NCBI RefSeq assembly: GCF_019891175.1
Contig: NZ_CP072600.1
Coordinates: forward strand, 4,464,001 to 4,528,000
DNA from: Leptothermofonsia sichuanensis E412
Lineage (GTDB): Bacteria; Cyanobacteriota; Cyanobacteriia; Leptolyngbyales; Leptolyngbyaceae
DNA length: 64,000 nucleotides
Direction of reading: 5' to 3'
Positions 16,125-25,641 of this stretch are shown here, piece after piece (the first letter of the stretch is position 1; each line of letters begins with the position of its first letter). A program made the translations under genes and the position numbers. The notes beneath the pieces are model-generated. The model worked only from the letters and a program-made list of their open reading frames with translations, ran no database searches and was not told where the DNA came from.

Positions 16125-17174
16125 TTAGCGGCCTGGGACTGTAAATTGCTCGACTGGAATAATCTGTACATTCAACGTTAGGGTTGTCCTCAGAGCATTC
16201 TGCAAAAAATCCTGTACCAGCTCGACCTGGCGTTCGGTAATCGTATTGGGCCGAGCCACAACTTCCAGATCCACAACCAGTTCGCGCCCACGGCGATAGA
16301 CATTCAGGCTGCGAATATCTCTGTCTGCAAATGTCAGGGTTTTGCGGCGCAGGAGCTGGTTAATTTCTGTACGAATTCGTTCCTTCACCAGCAAGTCTTG
16401 AAAGGAAACCCCCAGGGGAATTGCCAGCAAAATGAGGGCAGCCACTGAGATTGCCAGTCCCTTCTGGGCACGCGCAATCGAACCGTAACGGAACATCAGA
16501 AATACGAGTGCCCCACTAAAGATGATCCCGACCAGGTTGGTCATAAACAGGAGCAATGCACCCGTGGCAACAGGCTGGGAATTGACTGCAATTCCAATGC
16601 CAACCACTCCTAGAGGCGGTACCAGAGCAACCGCGATCGCGACTCCAGGCAAAGCATCTGCCACATCCCGCCGGGATTTGGCGTAAGCTCCGGCAGTTCC
16701 CGCGACCAGCGCTACTCCCAGATCAATTAAGGTAGGTCTGACCCGTGCCTGAATTTCTGGTGTTAAGGTTTCAATTCCAACAATCCGGACAACCAGGATA
16801 GCCAGCGCAATCGACAGGATGGTGCCTGAAATCAGTGACAGGGTAGAGCGATACAGGAGACGCCGATTTGCCAGTACCATCGAGAAGGCTACCCCCAGAA
16901 TGGGACCCATCAGCGGTGCCACAATCATGGCACCAATAATGGTGGCGCTACTGTTTGCCAGCAGGCCCAGCGTGGCAATGATGACGGACAATGCCAGCAG
17001 CGTATAAAAAGTCAGGGATGGATTGGCTGTTCTCCAGAGGTTGCGGTTCAGACTGGCAAGGGGCAGGGGTTTGCTGCGTAACCAGGCCCACTCACCGCTG
17101 TTGCTGTGCTGAAGTTGTCTGAACTGCCTCCGAATCCTGACCAAAAACCGTTTGAGTTGATAGCGCTGTTTCAT
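16125..17174 (-). CDS. DUF389 (TIGR00341-type) membrane protein
   Basis: 349 residues. After a basic N-terminus there are six or more hydrophobic helices with the DUF389 signature ATIIGAMIVAPLMGPILGVA at about residue 75, plus LIDLGVALVAGTAGAYA and PGVAIAVALVPPLGVVGIG. The C-terminal 90 residues form a soluble domain (LNVYRRGRELVVDLEVVARP). The family is integral to the inner membrane; transport has been suggested but the substrate is not established. It stands alone, followed upstream by repeat R2. Confidence 0.88.
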   Translation of the reverse strand: MKQRYQLKRFLVRIRRQFRQLQHSNSGEWAWLRSKPLPLASLNRNLWRTANPSLTFYTLLALSVIIATLGLLANSSATIIGAMIVAPLMGPILGVAFSMVLANRRLLYRSTLSLISGTILSIALAILVVRIVGIETLTPEIQARVRPTLIDLGVALVAGTAGAYAKSRRDVADALPGVAIAVALVPPLGVVGIGIAVNSQPVATGALLLFMTNLVGIIFSGALVFLMFRYGSIARAQKGLAISVAALILLAIPLGVSFQDLLVKERIRTEINQLLRRKTLTFADRDIRSLNVYRRGRELVVDLEVVARPNTITERQVELVQDFLQNALRTTLTLNVQIIPVEQFTVPGR

Positions 17175-17190
17175 CGGTCATTTTTATTGG

Positions 17191-17350
17191 TATAACGTTT
17201 CTCAATTGAGTGAGGTACGGGAGTGTGAGGTGCAGCAGGGTGCTCCGCCCCCTCACTGTACCTCACACCCTTGAAAAGATAGCCCAGATCTCCAACTTCT
17301 CGAAGAAGTTGGAGATCTCTCACCCTCAGATCACTGCCATTCGGCTATAA
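17191..17350. repeat. Interspersed repeat R2, copy 2
   Basis: Starts TATAACGTTTCTCAATTGAG and contains two inverted segments (GTGAGGTGCAGCAGGG / CCCCTCACTGTACCTCAC) and the perfect hairpin AGATCTCCAACTTCT-CGA-AGAAGTTGGAGATCT. It lies in the promoter region of the DUF389 gene. Confidence 0.8.
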
Positions 17351-17429
17351 ATGGCATTGCTGAGTAATAGTTTGACTCCCATTTTGACTCAGCAACGCCC
17401 TCTGGACGCAAACACAATTACAGACACGA

Positions 17430-20400
17430 TTACAGACTGTTGCCAATCAAGATAAACGGTGCCCAGTAGTAGGGATGGGAGAAGTTGGCAGGTGGCTGGT
17501 TGTCCATTGATTGCACTTCTATATCTGAGCGTGCAATGGCATCTCTGGCAGTCACTTTACCTTGCAATAAACTCAGTTGTGCCTGACGCAATGCCTCTGT
17601 CTTGGTCACGGGTTGTTGGGGGGTATCTTCTGCCAGGTAGTTATAAAACTGCTGCATTAACAGACTGGTACTGGCATCATTCACCAGCCAGAGGGATGCC
17701 AGCACCGCTCTGGCCTGGCGATTGAGGAAGTGAAAACTCATGCTGGAGATTTCAATTCCATCCAGGTGGGTGGCATGGGGATTGACCGCCTCCGCTCCTC
17801 CCAGGGCCGACTCACAGGCAGACAGCACCACCAGATCTACACCAGACAGCAGGGGCAGGGCACGAATTTCATCCACGGTGAGTTTTTTGGAGTCGCCCAA
17901 CAGCAGGAAGGATGCCAGATGGTTGCCAGGGATAAATTTGCCGTGGGTGGCAATGTGAACAATCCGATGTTGGCGGGTGTTTAACTTCTGGCGCAAGACG
18001 TTTTCATTAAAAGCGCGATTGAGGAATTCCAGACCGGAATAAATACCGGGTGAATTTGCGCTGGAATTACCCACGATCGCGGCTAACTCAATCGGTACGT
18101 TGGGCAGGGGACTGAAGCTGGCAATGCCATCGGAAACACCAAGTGCCAGTACCTCAGTCTGTTGCCTGGTGAAGGGGGCACGGGCGCGATCGCTGGTGAG
18201 CGCGGCAGACAGAATCGTAGAAACGGTGTAATTTTCAATCAGGTATTGCTTCCCATCGTGCAACGCTGCCATCGGAATATAGCGCACCATCCGATCCAGG
18301 GAGAAGATCAGGTTTTTGACGTTGTTTTTCTTCAATTCGCCTGCGATCGGTTGAATCAGCCAGCCATGAAACTTTTGACTGACGGCTTGCAGTTGAGCCG
18401 TATCCGCAGAACCGCAGCGACGGGCAGCACAGACCTGCATCTGTTGCCGAAACTCCAGCACTGCCTTTGCCAGTTCTGCCTGCCCCACATCCACCGGCTG
18501 ACTTTTCACAACTCCACCCGCAGACACCCACAACAACCACAATTTTTGATCCAACACCAGGGGATAAATCAGCACGGTGTTCACCCCGGTTTGCTTTTGT
18601 GCCGTTTCCACAATTCGCTGTGCCTCACCCAGCAGTTCCGGGTCATAAAAGCTCTTGTCATCCCCCCTGCGCTGGCGAATTTCTGCCTGAAATTTATCGA
18701 TGGTGCGATTATACGCCTGGGTCAATGCTTTCAAGTGGGTATCCATCTGTCCCAACCCGGCACAGTTCGTCTGCCGACACTGCTCCACCTGGTAGCCAAA
18801 AGCAATCAGGCTGCCATACTGGTCAACAATCGCCTGTTCGGTTGGGCTGAGGGAAATCCCTGTTGTCTCACCCCCCGCTCGCGTATCTCTGGTAAAGTCT
18901 CGAATCTCCTGCACTTTGAGTAGCTCTAACACCTGTTGGGCTTCCAGAATTCGTCCGCGGGAGAGCAATAAATCGGCTAAGGTGCGATAGGTTTCGGCAA
19001 CGGTCTGGGTGTAAGACTCCTGTTGTTCGCGCGAGAGATTGCGAATTCCAGTGCGAATGGTTTCACGCACATTGACGGCTTGTTTGTAGAACGTGATGGC
19101 AATTTCTGGTTGGGTTTGGCGGTTGAATAACTCGCCCAAATGACTGAGTGCCCGGGCTTCGGTGGGGCGATCGCCACTCGCCTGTGCCAGACTGAGTGCC
19201 TGTTGCAAAGTTGTCGCTGCCGCGGCTGTTTGCTTTAATTGGGTCTGTGCCTGCCCCAGATAGGCAAGGGTAGCAGCCAGATCTGCCTGTAGCCCAATCC
19301 GCTGTTGAATCCTGGCGGCTTGCTCCAGGGCTTCCAGCCCTCGTTTGGCTTGAGACTGTTGCAAATAGAGTCGTCCGATGCCGTAGAGGCTGCGGCTTTG
19401 ATTCAGCAGGTCGCCCAGGTCTTGAGCGATCGCCAATGCCTGTTGATAGTGCTGCAATGCCAGATCTGGTTTGTCCTGTTCCTGATAGATGGTGGCGATC
19501 GCCTGTAACAGGGCGGCATTGTGGGGACGGGTGCCAATTTTTTGGGAGATGGCGAGTGCCTGCTGGTGTACTTTCAGGGCCGCCTCAAGTTGCCCCAGTT
19601 CCCGATGCAGTAAACCCAGATTGCTGAGGGTTTGCAGTTGAGTTTCTGGTTCACCCAAAGTGGCTTGTAAATCCAGCGCCTGCTGATAGTGGGCAAATGC
19701 CTGGGCATACTCGCCCTTGTAAAGATGCAGATTGGCAATGCTAACCAGAAACCGTGCCTCCCGCGATCTCTGCCCCCACTGCCGCACCCGTGCCAGTAAC
19801 TGCTGCTGCGCCGCTAACGCCTCCGAGAACTTGCCCTGCCGGGCATCAATCTCTGACAGGTTTGCCCGATAAACAACTTCCCTGCTGCCATCCCCCTGAG
19901 CCAGAGCAATGGCAAGTGCCTCCTGGAGTAGCGTTTTGGCTCTGGTATAGTCGCCCTGAGCACTATAAACATTGGCGATCATATTGAGGGTATTGCCTTC
20001 TCGCTCGCGCTCACCCAATTCTCGAACAATGGCTAACCCCTGTTGATACAACGCCAGTGCCTGAGGATAGTCGCCCCGATTCGTCGCTAAACTTGCCAGG
20101 TTATGAAAACCAGTGGCTGTAGCGGACCGTGTTACTCTACGCCAGCCTGCAATCATCCCTTTCATGCCATCTAGAAGAAAGCCTGTTGGCAATTGATCGG
20201 GTGTTTCACACACAGTTGAGTAATTTCCTCGCTTTTCACCATCGGGATCGCGAAAGCCATTACGTTCGGTGCAAAGCCAGCGGAGGTTGGTAGGGGTCAT
20301 GCCCTGGGCAAGTTGTTGCTCCAACCGCTGAAAGGTTGCCAGGTTTTGTTGATGGATTGTTTCTGCTTCAGTGTATTTGCCCTGTCGCTCATAAATCGTG

Positions 20401-22646
20401 GCAATGTTGTTCTGGGTAGACAGAATACTGATCTGGTTCTGGCGTTGACGACCCAGTTGCAGCGCCTGTTCGTAGACAGTAAGTGCCCTGGCGTAATTTG
20501 CCTGGTCACTATGAATCAAACCAATAAATTGCAGAGCAAAGGTTGCTGTCTCCAGATCGCCAAGCTCACGGGCACGGGACAGCACCTGCTGGTAGATGGC
20601 TAAAGCCTCAGCATATTGCCCACGAAAGCGATAAACCGAGGCAATGCCCATTGTGTAAGCCACTTCTTTATCGGGGCGCTGGAGTTGCTGTGCCAGTTCA
20701 ATGACTTTCCGCGATGCCTCCAAATATTGGTCGTATTGCTCTGGCTGGTTATAGACATTGACTAAACCCAGATAAATACCGTACTCCGATTTTTTAGCAG
20801 ATTCGATCTGCTCTGGATCACGTGTTTCTTCTGCAATTGTCTGCATCTCCTTCAAACTGGCAAGGGCATTGTCATACTGATTGAGTTTTTTGTAGATATT
20901 GACAAAGCCAGAATAGGTATGAAAAAGCCAGTCAGTGATCTGGTGGGTGGTATCAGTGTCTTTCAACTCCTCAGCGATCGCCCTTGCCTGTTGCACCACT
21001 GACAAGTCCTGCTGATATAAGGGCAGCACCTGATCATACTTTCCTGCTCCGTAAAAATTGTTGCCCTGGGTGCCATAAGCTCGCCCTAGGGCAAAAAGTT
21101 GCCGCATCTCCAGGCGACGATCGCCCGTTTGGCGGGCAACCTCCAGTGCTTGTTGAAAACTGGTAATCCCTGGTTCCATCAGGGCGATTGCCTGTAAGTA
21201 GTCTTGTTTCTTCTGGGCATCCACCGACTGTGAATTATAAAGATTGCCAATGCTGGACAGAGTTTCACTTACCTGGGCAGGTTGGTTTAGTTGCCGGTAG
21301 AGGTCAAGCGCCTGCTGATAAGCCTCCAGGGATTGGGGATACTGCTTTTGCTTCCTGTAGAGATAGCCAATGTCTGCCAACATGCGAGCCATATCAGCGG
21401 GACGATTTAATGTCTGATAAATCGTGAGTGCCTGCTGATGGGCATCTAAGGACTGGGGATATTGCTCTGCCCGGAAATAAGCTTCTCCCAGATTTTTCCA
21501 AACCTGCGCCACATTGGCAGAGCGATCGCGCTGCTGCTGCCCGGATGCCGTGTTCACCTTTTGATAGTCTGCCAACGCCTGTTGATATGCCGCGATCGCT
21601 TCGGGATATTGTGCGCCGTTGAAGTACGTGGTGCCAATCAGGTTATGAATTTCACCCGTCATCGCTGGATCATTCAATAATTGGCGATCGGCTAGTTCCT
21701 TTTGATACACCGCTACGGCTTGCTGCTGGGCCTGGAGTGCTTTTTCTGGTTGTTTCAGTTGCCGATGCATATTGGCAATCGCACGCAGGACATAGGCCTC
21801 GCTCGGTCGGTTGCCCGACTTGGCAACCATTGGTAAACCTTGCTGATAGAACTCTAGCGCTCTGGCATACTCCTTCTGCTGAAAATAGGTTTCTGCTGTA
21901 AAGAACAGTGCGAGGAATTCTACAGCACGATTGTTTGTCTCGCGGCTCAGTTGCAAAGCCTCTGCTAACGTTGCCGAGCCGCGTACTTTGTCCCCCTGGT
22001 TAAACTGCACCCAACCCAACCAGCCCAATGCCAGACTGGACTCAAACGGATCTGCTTTCTGTAAAATTGCCTGTGCCTGTTGCAATGCCGCCTGTGCTGC
22101 TGCCGGTTGATTGTATTTGAAGGAAATAGTTCCAATCCGCAGCAGGGTTTTACCTTCACCAGGACGGTCGCCCATCTCTCGCCGCCGCATCAACACTGGT
22201 TGCAAGGTTTCCAACGCCCTGGGATACCCTTCTACTTCCGACTGTGCCTCTGCCAGACGCTCCAGCGCGGTGGTTTCCCCGTTGCGATCGCCCAACTTGC
22301 GCCAAAGGTCGAGTGCCTGTTGGGCAATTTCTAATGCCGATTGATATTGCCCCTGCCAGTAGTGCACTTCGCTCAGTTGGGTCAGAGTTTGAGCCTCACC
22401 TATTTGATTCTGTTGCTGGCGATAGAACGTCAGAGCTTGTTGCAATGACTGCCTACTCTCCCGGTATAGTGCCTGCCGAAACTGCTGCACACCCTGCTCA
22501 TACCAGCGATCGCTTTCTGTTCTGGGATCTTTGGCGGTTTGGGCGATCGCGATCGTCTTCCCTGCCACTGGAATTTCCAGTAAGTACACACCTGTGCCCA
22601 ATAGTATCCAAACCATTAGCAGCCGATTCCAACCTGCATTCAGCAT
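17430..22646 (-). CDS. Giant secreted or membrane-bound TPR-CHAT protein
   Basis: About 1738 residues from the ATG at 22646, which has GGGAAGTG 7 bases upstream; a GTG at 22667 is also in frame. A hydrophobic N-terminus (LLMVWILLGTGVYLLEI) looks like a signal or anchor. From about 45 to 1240 it is almost entirely TPR units (A..YQQALAIYQ pattern, roughly 30 copies), interrupted near residues 790-850 by a non-TPR Cys-containing stretch (LRWLCTERNGF...STVCETP). The C-terminal 300 residues are a CHAT domain, a caspase relative, with the His in VHIATHGKF and Cys in VVLSACESALGG, ending HPYYWAPFILIGNSL. CHAT proteases are usually switched on through their sensor repeats; the trigger here is unknown. 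A second, shortened relative lies at 25638-27365. Confidence 0.88.
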   Translation of the reverse strand: MLNAGWNRLLMVWILLGTGVYLLEIPVAGKTIAIAQTAKDPRTESDRWYEQGVQQFRQALYRESRQSLQQALTFYRQQQNQIGEAQTLTQLSEVHYWQGQYQSALEIAQQALDLWRKLGDRNGETTALERLAEAQSEVEGYPRALETLQPVLMRRREMGDRPGEGKTLLRIGTISFKYNQPAAAQAALQQAQAILQKADPFESSLALGWLGWVQFNQGDKVRGSATLAEALQLSRETNNRAVEFLALFFTAETYFQQKEYARALEFYQQGLPMVAKSGNRPSEAYVLRAIANMHRQLKQPEKALQAQQQAVAVYQKELADRQLLNDPAMTGEIHNLIGTTYFNGAQYPEAIAAYQQALADYQKVNTASGQQQRDRSANVAQVWKNLGEAYFRAEQYPQSLDAHQQALTIYQTLNRPADMARMLADIGYLYRKQKQYPQSLEAYQQALDLYRQLNQPAQVSETLSSIGNLYNSQSVDAQKKQDYLQAIALMEPGITSFQQALEVARQTGDRRLEMRQLFALGRAYGTQGNNFYGAGKYDQVLPLYQQDLSVVQQARAIAEELKDTDTTHQITDWLFHTYSGFVNIYKKLNQYDNALASLKEMQTIAEETRDPEQIESAKKSEYGIYLGLVNVYNQPEQYDQYLEASRKVIELAQQLQRPDKEVAYTMGIASVYRFRGQYAEALAIYQQVLSRARELGDLETATFALQFIGLIHSDQANYARALTVYEQALQLGRQRQNQISILSTQNNIATIYERQGKYTEAETIHQQNLATFQRLEQQLAQGMTPTNLRWLCTERNGFRDPDGEKRGNYSTVCETPDQLPTGFLLDGMKGMIAGWRRVTRSATATGFHNLASLATNRGDYPQALALYQQGLAIVRELGEREREGNTLNMIANVYSAQGDYTRAKTLLQEALAIALAQGDGSREVVYRANLSEIDARQGKFSEALAAQQQLLARVRQWGQRSREARFLVSIANLHLYKGEYAQAFAHYQQALDLQATLGEPETQLQTLSNLGLLHRELGQLEAALKVHQQALAISQKIGTRPHNAALLQAIATIYQEQDKPDLALQHYQQALAIAQDLGDLLNQSRSLYGIGRLYLQQSQAKRGLEALEQAARIQQRIGLQADLAATLAYLGQAQTQLKQTAAAATTLQQALSLAQASGDRPTEARALSHLGELFNRQTQPEIAITFYKQAVNVRETIRTGIRNLSREQQESYTQTVAETYRTLADLLLSRGRILEAQQVLELLKVQEIRDFTRDTRAGGETTGISLSPTEQAIVDQYGSLIAFGYQVEQCRQTNCAGLGQMDTHLKALTQAYNRTIDKFQAEIRQRRGDDKSFYDPELLGEAQRIVETAQKQTGVNTVLIYPLVLDQKLWLLWVSAGGVVKSQPVDVGQAELAKAVLEFRQQMQVCAARRCGSADTAQLQAVSQKFHGWLIQPIAGELKKNNVKNLIFSLDRMVRYIPMAALHDGKQYLIENYTVSTILSAALTSDRARAPFTRQQTEVLALGVSDGIASFSPLPNVPIELAAIVGNSSANSPGIYSGLEFLNRAFNENVLRQKLNTRQHRIVHIATHGKFIPGNHLASFLLLGDSKKLTVDEIRALPLLSGVDLVVLSACESALGGAEAVNPHATHLDGIEISSMSFHFLNRQARAVLASLWLVNDASTSLLMQQFYNYLAEDTPQQPVTKTEALRQAQLSLLQGKVTARDAIARSDIEVQSMDNQPPANFSHPYYWAPFILIGNSL

Positions 22647-22774
22647 AATCACTTCCCGGTTTGACACGTCAATATATATTTCCTGTTCGGGTACAACCTA
22701 TGCACTTTCTCCAGACCATAAATCAAAAAATCGAATAGCGTGATGTATGATAATTTTCAACTCTGGTGCAAATT

Positions 22775-22954
22775 GCCGAAAATAACCCGCAGTTTTGATT
22801 GAACCACAAAGACACGAAGTGCACTAAAAGCCTATCCGAAAAACCCCAATGGACAAAGCTCAACTCCAGACTGAAGAAGTCTTCGGATAGGCTTTAAGAA
22901 ATTTTGTGTCCCTTTGTGCCTTTGGGGTGAAAAACTTGTGCCGCAATCCACTGG
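22775..22954. repeat. Nested repeat: R6 interrupted by R5
   Basis: The outer sequence reads GCCGAAAATAACCC, GAACCACAAAGACACGAAG, TGCACTAA, then after a break GAAATTTTGTGTCCCTTTGTG, CCTTTGGGGTGAAAAACTT and CCGCAATCCACTGGT. The same outer sequence at 39003-39246 is broken at the same place by a different repeat. The insert at 22829-22893 is repeat R5, with perfect 12-base inverted ends AGCCTATCCGAA / TTCGGATAGGCT. Confidence 0.8.
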
Positions 22955-22989
22955 TGTCTGGGAAAATGCTACAGGTATTACACACCAAT

Positions 22990-23544
22990 TTATCTTTTCC
23001 ATGATTGCAAAACAGCCATAACAATTGAAAGCCCTATCCAGATAGAGATAAGAAAGCTAAAAAATCCTTCTGTATGAATTGCCAAAACACATGGGTTTCC
23101 AAATAAATTTATCAAACCAGTGACTAAGTTAGCTATTCCAAAAATAGCCACAACGAGCAAAGAGATGATATTCCCCTGTGCTTTTCCCCAACTGATAATG
23201 ACTGAGCAAAGGATGCCCCAACCCAAACAGAAATTACCTAAACCTGGATTAAACTGGAAAAAGAGTAAAGGATGAGAAGAGCCAGCAACATACTGGAATA
23301 ATGCTTGACCTTTAAGGAGCGATGAAATACCTGCCCAGGCGATTGTAGAGCCAATCAAAACTGCGTACACTTGACATAACCAAGTTCCAATCACTATTCC
23401 AATTACAATTGGCGTGAGTACCAGCCAGACAGCTCTCCTCCACCAACATGCTTTACCTTTTGGGGCAAACGTTTCTTCAATTCTTCGGCTCAACTCTTCT
23501 TCAGCCTGTTTGACTCTTTTGTAGCGATCGCTGTCTATGCTCAT
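22990..23544 (-). CDS. Unidentified multi-pass membrane protein
   Basis: 184 residues from the ATG at 23544, which has GGAGAAG seven bases upstream; an upstream in-frame start at 23571 lacks one. The N-terminal 30 residues are charged (DRYKRVKQAEEELSRRIEET). Five hydrophobic segments follow (VWLVLTPIVIGIVIGTWLC; VLIGSTIAWAGISSLL; GLGNFCLGWGILCSVIISW; IISLLVVAIFGIANLVTGLI; FFSFLISIWIGLSIVMAVL). I do not recognise the family. Base composition is lower in GC than most neighbours, which may point to a different origin. Confidence 0.65.
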   Translation of the reverse strand: MSIDSDRYKRVKQAEEELSRRIEETFAPKGKACWWRRAVWLVLTPIVIGIVIGTWLCQVYAVLIGSTIAWAGISSLLKGQALFQYVAGSSHPLLFFQFNPGLGNFCLGWGILCSVIISWGKAQGNIISLLVVAIFGIANLVTGLINLFGNPCVLAIHTEGFFSFLISIWIGLSIVMAVLQSWKR

Positions 23545-23678
23545 CACGCTTCTCCAATCAAAATTAGTCACGCGGTTTGCAACTTAAGAACCAGGCTCTC
23601 CGGTGTTTTGTTGAAATTCATTGAATTGGATAGATGAACCTCCCAGGTATCGGAGGGCTGGGGCTGTCGTAGATTACG

Positions 23679-24572
23679 TTAGTAGCTTTCGATTCTCTGC
23701 ATTTGGGTAAAGCACATGGCAATCCCTTTTTCGTAATAAGCAGCTTCATTAATAAAAATCGGATAAGTTGTTGCATCCCCTTGATAGACGATGGTTTTTC
23801 CATCCAGGGTGAGAAACATTGGATCGCCAGGATTGAGTGCCTCATAATCCTTAAACTGAAGTTGAGGGTGAATCATCGCCAGAATTTCACCATTTTCATC
23901 TCTGGGGTAATCTATCGTGCCAGCATACTGATAAAGCATTAGAGGCAACTTCTCACCTGTCGTTACGCCCCAATTATCCTGGTCTAAAAAATCTAAAATT
24001 TTATAGGTTAGGGCTTCGGTTTTTCGAAATAGCTCTGCATGGAGGGTTCCATGAGCGACTGGACCAACCTCGATTCCAACCCGGCAGGGAGCCAGCGATC
24101 GCACTGAATCCTGCTTTCGACCAGAATTCATAGAGCAGTAGATTTTAATCCCAGGTTCTATGCAACTTAAATGTCCTGCCAGGTTCAGCATGAAAGTATC
24201 CAGGCTATCCAGAATCAGCATGATTCCCGCATTGGAGGTGGTTCCATGCAGATCAATTATGAAGTCTATGGGTGTTCGTCCTGTTTGCCCAAATTCATTA
24301 CGAATTTCTTCTGCCCGTTGAAGTTCATATTCCGGATTAGTTGCTTTTTCAGTTGCTTGAATTGCAAAAGAACGATTTAAATCCTGATCGATATAGCGTC
24401 TACAGGCAGCTACAGCCTGAGGATTTGCCAGCAGCGTGAAAACCTCAAAACCAGACCTGCGAATCAGCGCAGGAGACCGTTCAAACTTTTTAATTAAATA
24501 AACCCCAATCAGTTCATTGCCGTGGGTTCCACCAGTGATTAAAACACGCTTGATCCTGCTCATAGGCTTCAT
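23679..24572 (-). CDS. Aspartoacylase family zinc hydrolase
   Basis: 297 residues, the size of aspartoacylase (AspA/ASPA). Zinc ligands are visible in GGTHGNE (His17, Glu20) and in the later DLHGTTSN His; the catalytic Glu is in GIEVGP. The substrate-binding Arg/Asn pair is in DLNRSF. The enzyme removes the acyl group from N-acetyl-aspartate or related N-acyl amino acids; the bacterial substrate is not certain. Two start codons nine bases apart (24572 and 24563) are possible; the second has GAGG at better spacing. A LysR-type gene is divergent from it with about 130 bases between, so that regulator may control it. Confidence 0.88.
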   Translation of the reverse strand: MKPMSRIKRVLITGGTHGNELIGVYLIKKFERSPALIRRSGFEVFTLLANPQAVAACRRYIDQDLNRSFAIQATEKATNPEYELQRAEEIRNEFGQTGRTPIDFIIDLHGTTSNAGIMLILDSLDTFMLNLAGHLSCIEPGIKIYCSMNSGRKQDSVRSLAPCRVGIEVGPVAHGTLHAELFRKTEALTYKILDFLDQDNWGVTTGEKLPLMLYQYAGTIDYPRDENGEILAMIHPQLQFKDYEALNPGDPMFLTLDGKTIVYQGDATTYPIFINEAAYYEKGIAMCFTQMQRIESY

Positions 24573-24673
24573 CCTCTATGCAAGCAGCATTGGTTCAGTT
24601 CATATTACCTGATAGAATACCGATAAAAGAGATGATAAAATCGCCATGGTTGACATTTTTGTATGACTAAATT

Positions 24674-24712
24674 GTCATAGTGATGAGTCATAGTGATGAG
24701 TCATAGTGATGA
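24674..24712 (+). repeat. Three tandem 13-base repeats at a start codon
   Basis: GTCATAGTGATGA occurs three times in direct succession (24674-24686, 24687-24699, 24700-24712). The third copy supplies the start codons of the LysR gene. Confidence 0.9.
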
Positions 24713-25641
24713 TGAAACCTCCACGATGGCATGAGCTTGAATTTCGGCATCTGGAATACGCGATCGCGGTGAAAAATCACCAGGGGTTTATGCAGGCAGC
24801 GATCGCGTTGGGGTTGGATCAGGGCTTTTTGAGTAAGCAAATCCAGCGATTGGAAGCAAGGCTGGGTTTTGATCTGTTCGATCGCTCAACCCGCCCCCTG
24901 GGACTGACGGCTGCTGGACAGGCGTTTCTGGAGGGAGCGAACTATATCTTGACTCACACTCAAAGGGTTATTGAAATTGCCCAGGAAACTCACCAGGGAA
25001 AATGGGGCAGATTAGATATAGGAATTAACACCTCAATCGCTAACAGTAAACTGCCCGTTATTTTGAAGACATTTTACAATCAATTCCCAAATGTGAGTTT
25101 AGTCCTCCACGAACTGGCATCCTATGATCAAATCAAAGAATTAAAAAACTGCCAGATTGATATTGGTTTTTTCCATAAACATAACTTGCAGGATTTAGAC
25201 CCAGAGAACAATACAACCTTTACACTGACCCCAATTCTTTCGGAAACACTTTTGCTTGTTTTGCCCGATCACCACCAGTTTGCCAGACAATCAAAGGTTT
25301 CTCTTACCAAACTCAGTGGTGAACGCTTTATCCTGCCACCCCATACCTTGCTACCGAGTCTGCGTGACCAGATTGATCAGATTTGTGCCAGCGCCAGGTG
25401 CAAACCCGTGGTTGTCCAGGAAGCTACCTGGATTACCACGGTCTTAAGTTTAGTGGCGGGTGGAATAGGTGTTTCCATCCTGCCAGCGAATGTAAAACAC
25501 CTTCAGCGATCGGGAGTTGTTTACCGTGAGATTCAAGAATCCTTGCCAGTCCTGGAAATTGTTGCAGTCACGCAATCCAGTAATAATTCACCTGTATTAA
25601 GAAACTTTCTTAAGGTGATTGAGGATTTATGCAGAGTTTAG
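24712..25641 (+). CDS. LysR-family transcriptional regulator
   Basis: About 309 residues. The N-terminal winged HTH (FRHLEYAIAVKNHQGFMQAA, then LDQGFLSKQIQRLEARLGFD and LFDRSTRPLGLTAAGQAFL) is followed from about residue 90 by the effector-binding domain (LDIGINTSIANSKLPVILKT, IDIGFFHKHNL, LLLVLPDHHQFA, LSLVAGGIGVSILPANV). Start choice is uncertain: GTG 24706, ATG 24709 and ATG 24712 are in frame. The last is used here because the others lie inside the tandem repeat and none has a good ribosome site. LysR proteins often control a divergent neighbour, here the aspartoacylase gene; that link is inferred. Its last codons overlap the 3' end of the CHAT gene on the other strand. Confidence 0.88.
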   Translation: MKPPRWHELEFRHLEYAIAVKNHQGFMQAAIALGLDQGFLSKQIQRLEARLGFDLFDRSTRPLGLTAAGQAFLEGANYILTHTQRVIEIAQETHQGKWGRLDIGINTSIANSKLPVILKTFYNQFPNVSLVLHELASYDQIKELKNCQIDIGFFHKHNLQDLDPENNTTFTLTPILSETLLLVLPDHHQFARQSKVSLTKLSGERFILPPHTLLPSLRDQIDQICASARCKPVVVQEATWITTVLSLVAGGIGVSILPANVKHLQRSGVVYREIQESLPVLEIVAVTQSSNNSPVLRNFLKVIEDLCRV

